Assembly (NCBI GenBank): GCA_036395835.1
Contig: DASWCW010000166.1
Span: 1-5,728 of the forward strand
Source: AP-16 sp036395835
GTDB lineage: Bacteria; Pseudomonadota; Alphaproteobacteria; Rhizobiales; Xanthobacteraceae
Direction: 5' to 3'
Length of the DNA: 5,728 nt
Shown here: positions 5,542 to 5,728 of the stretch, in pieces
Numbering within the stretch: position 1 is the stretch's first letter
Layout of the letters: every line of letters begins with the position of its first letter
Program-made: the position numbers and the translations under genes
Notes under the pieces: model-generated
Database searches by the model: none
What the model saw: the letters and a program-made list of their open reading frames with translations, nothing else
What the model was told of the DNA's origin: nothing

Positions 5542-5728
5542 TGCAAGCGCCAGGACGGGAGCCCGCAGCAGCATCCACAAGATCGGCACGAACGCGACCA
5601 GCAGCAGGATATAGAGCGGCAGGACGTCCATGTGGACCGGCTTGAAGTTGAGGATCAGTCCCTGCAACAGCGTCAGATCCGGCCGATGCAAAAACTCGAA
5701 GATATTGGTGTCCTCGGCGAACAAGGGA
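5536..5728 (-). pseudogene. opgC: OpgC-like glucan-modifying membrane protein, internal fragment
   Basis: Sixty-four residues read on the minus strand from the right edge: FAEDTNIFEF, RPDLTLLQGL, FKPVHMDVLPLYI, then a hydrophobic helix ending in LALAIS. This pattern matches my memory of alphaproteobacterial OpgC proteins, multi-helix inner-membrane enzymes that succinylate periplasmic glucans. The DVLPLYILLLVAFVPILWML stretch is a transmembrane segment. The N-terminus lies outside the window and the C-terminal part is replaced by antisense of the transporter at about 5536, so whatever is upstream, the gene cannot make its normal protein here. It has no functional link to the catabolic cluster. 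If the join is an artefact, the real gene is intact elsewhere. The family call is from memory. Confidence 0.65.

Noticed and set aside
4236..5645. A 469-codon plus-strand open frame overlapping the hydrolase and the MFS gene
   Set aside because: Out of frame with both real genes and running through the gap between them; Arg/Ala-rich shadow.
3202..5724. An 840-codon open frame on the minus strand spanning several genes
   Set aside because: Only its first 64 residues look like protein (the opgC fragment). The remainder is antisense or frame-shifted reading of the MFS, hydrolase and amidohydrolase genes, rich in Arg, Ala and Gln as expected of a GC-rich shadow.

Overview
The window is GC-rich DNA with GC-biased third codon positions. 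It looks like chromosomal DNA of an alphaproteobacterium, most likely Bradyrhizobium/Rhodopseudomonas-like (Rhizobiales). The placement rests on three things: the permuted ROK protein and the fragment of an OpgC-type membrane acyltransferase resemble proteins I associate with that group, and a palindromic intergenic repeat built on GGCCGGG...CCCGGCC resembles a type common there. It is from memory, not from a search.

Layout, left to right. (1) Positions 1-879, minus strand: a Tat-exported metallo-beta-lactamase-fold hydrolase whose C-terminus runs off the left edge. (2) Positions 880-1189: non-coding DNA, including an imperfect palindrome at 1121-1187. (3) Positions 1190-2254, plus strand: a ROK-family sugar-kinase-like protein whose conserved blocks are in circularly permuted order; its start codon is uncertain. 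(4) Positions 2292-2371: an 80-bp palindromic repeat between two convergent genes, ending on the base next to a stop codon. (5) Positions 4088 down to 2372, minus strand: a two-gene operon of an ACMSD-type amidohydrolase/decarboxylase and a dienelactone hydrolase. (6) Positions 4165 onward, plus strand, divergent from that operon: an alpha/beta hydrolase resembling 3-oxoadipate enol-lactonase, then an MFS transporter of aromatic-acid:H+ symporter type. (7) At about 5530-5541 the transporter stops mid-protein and the sequence becomes part of an opgC-like gene on the opposite strand, incomplete at both ends. This is a rearrangement or an assembly/clone chimera.

Genes 5 and 6 read as a small catabolic module: uptake of an (aromatic) carboxylate, a metal-dependent decarboxylase or hydrolase, and two alpha/beta hydrolases suited to opening lactones. 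The shared divergent promoter region is 4089-4164. No substrate can be assigned from sequence. I see no CRISPR array, rRNA, tRNA, transposase or phage gene. The observations most worth a second look are the permuted ROK protein, the missing first metal-ligand histidine of the amidohydrolase, and the transporter/opgC junction.
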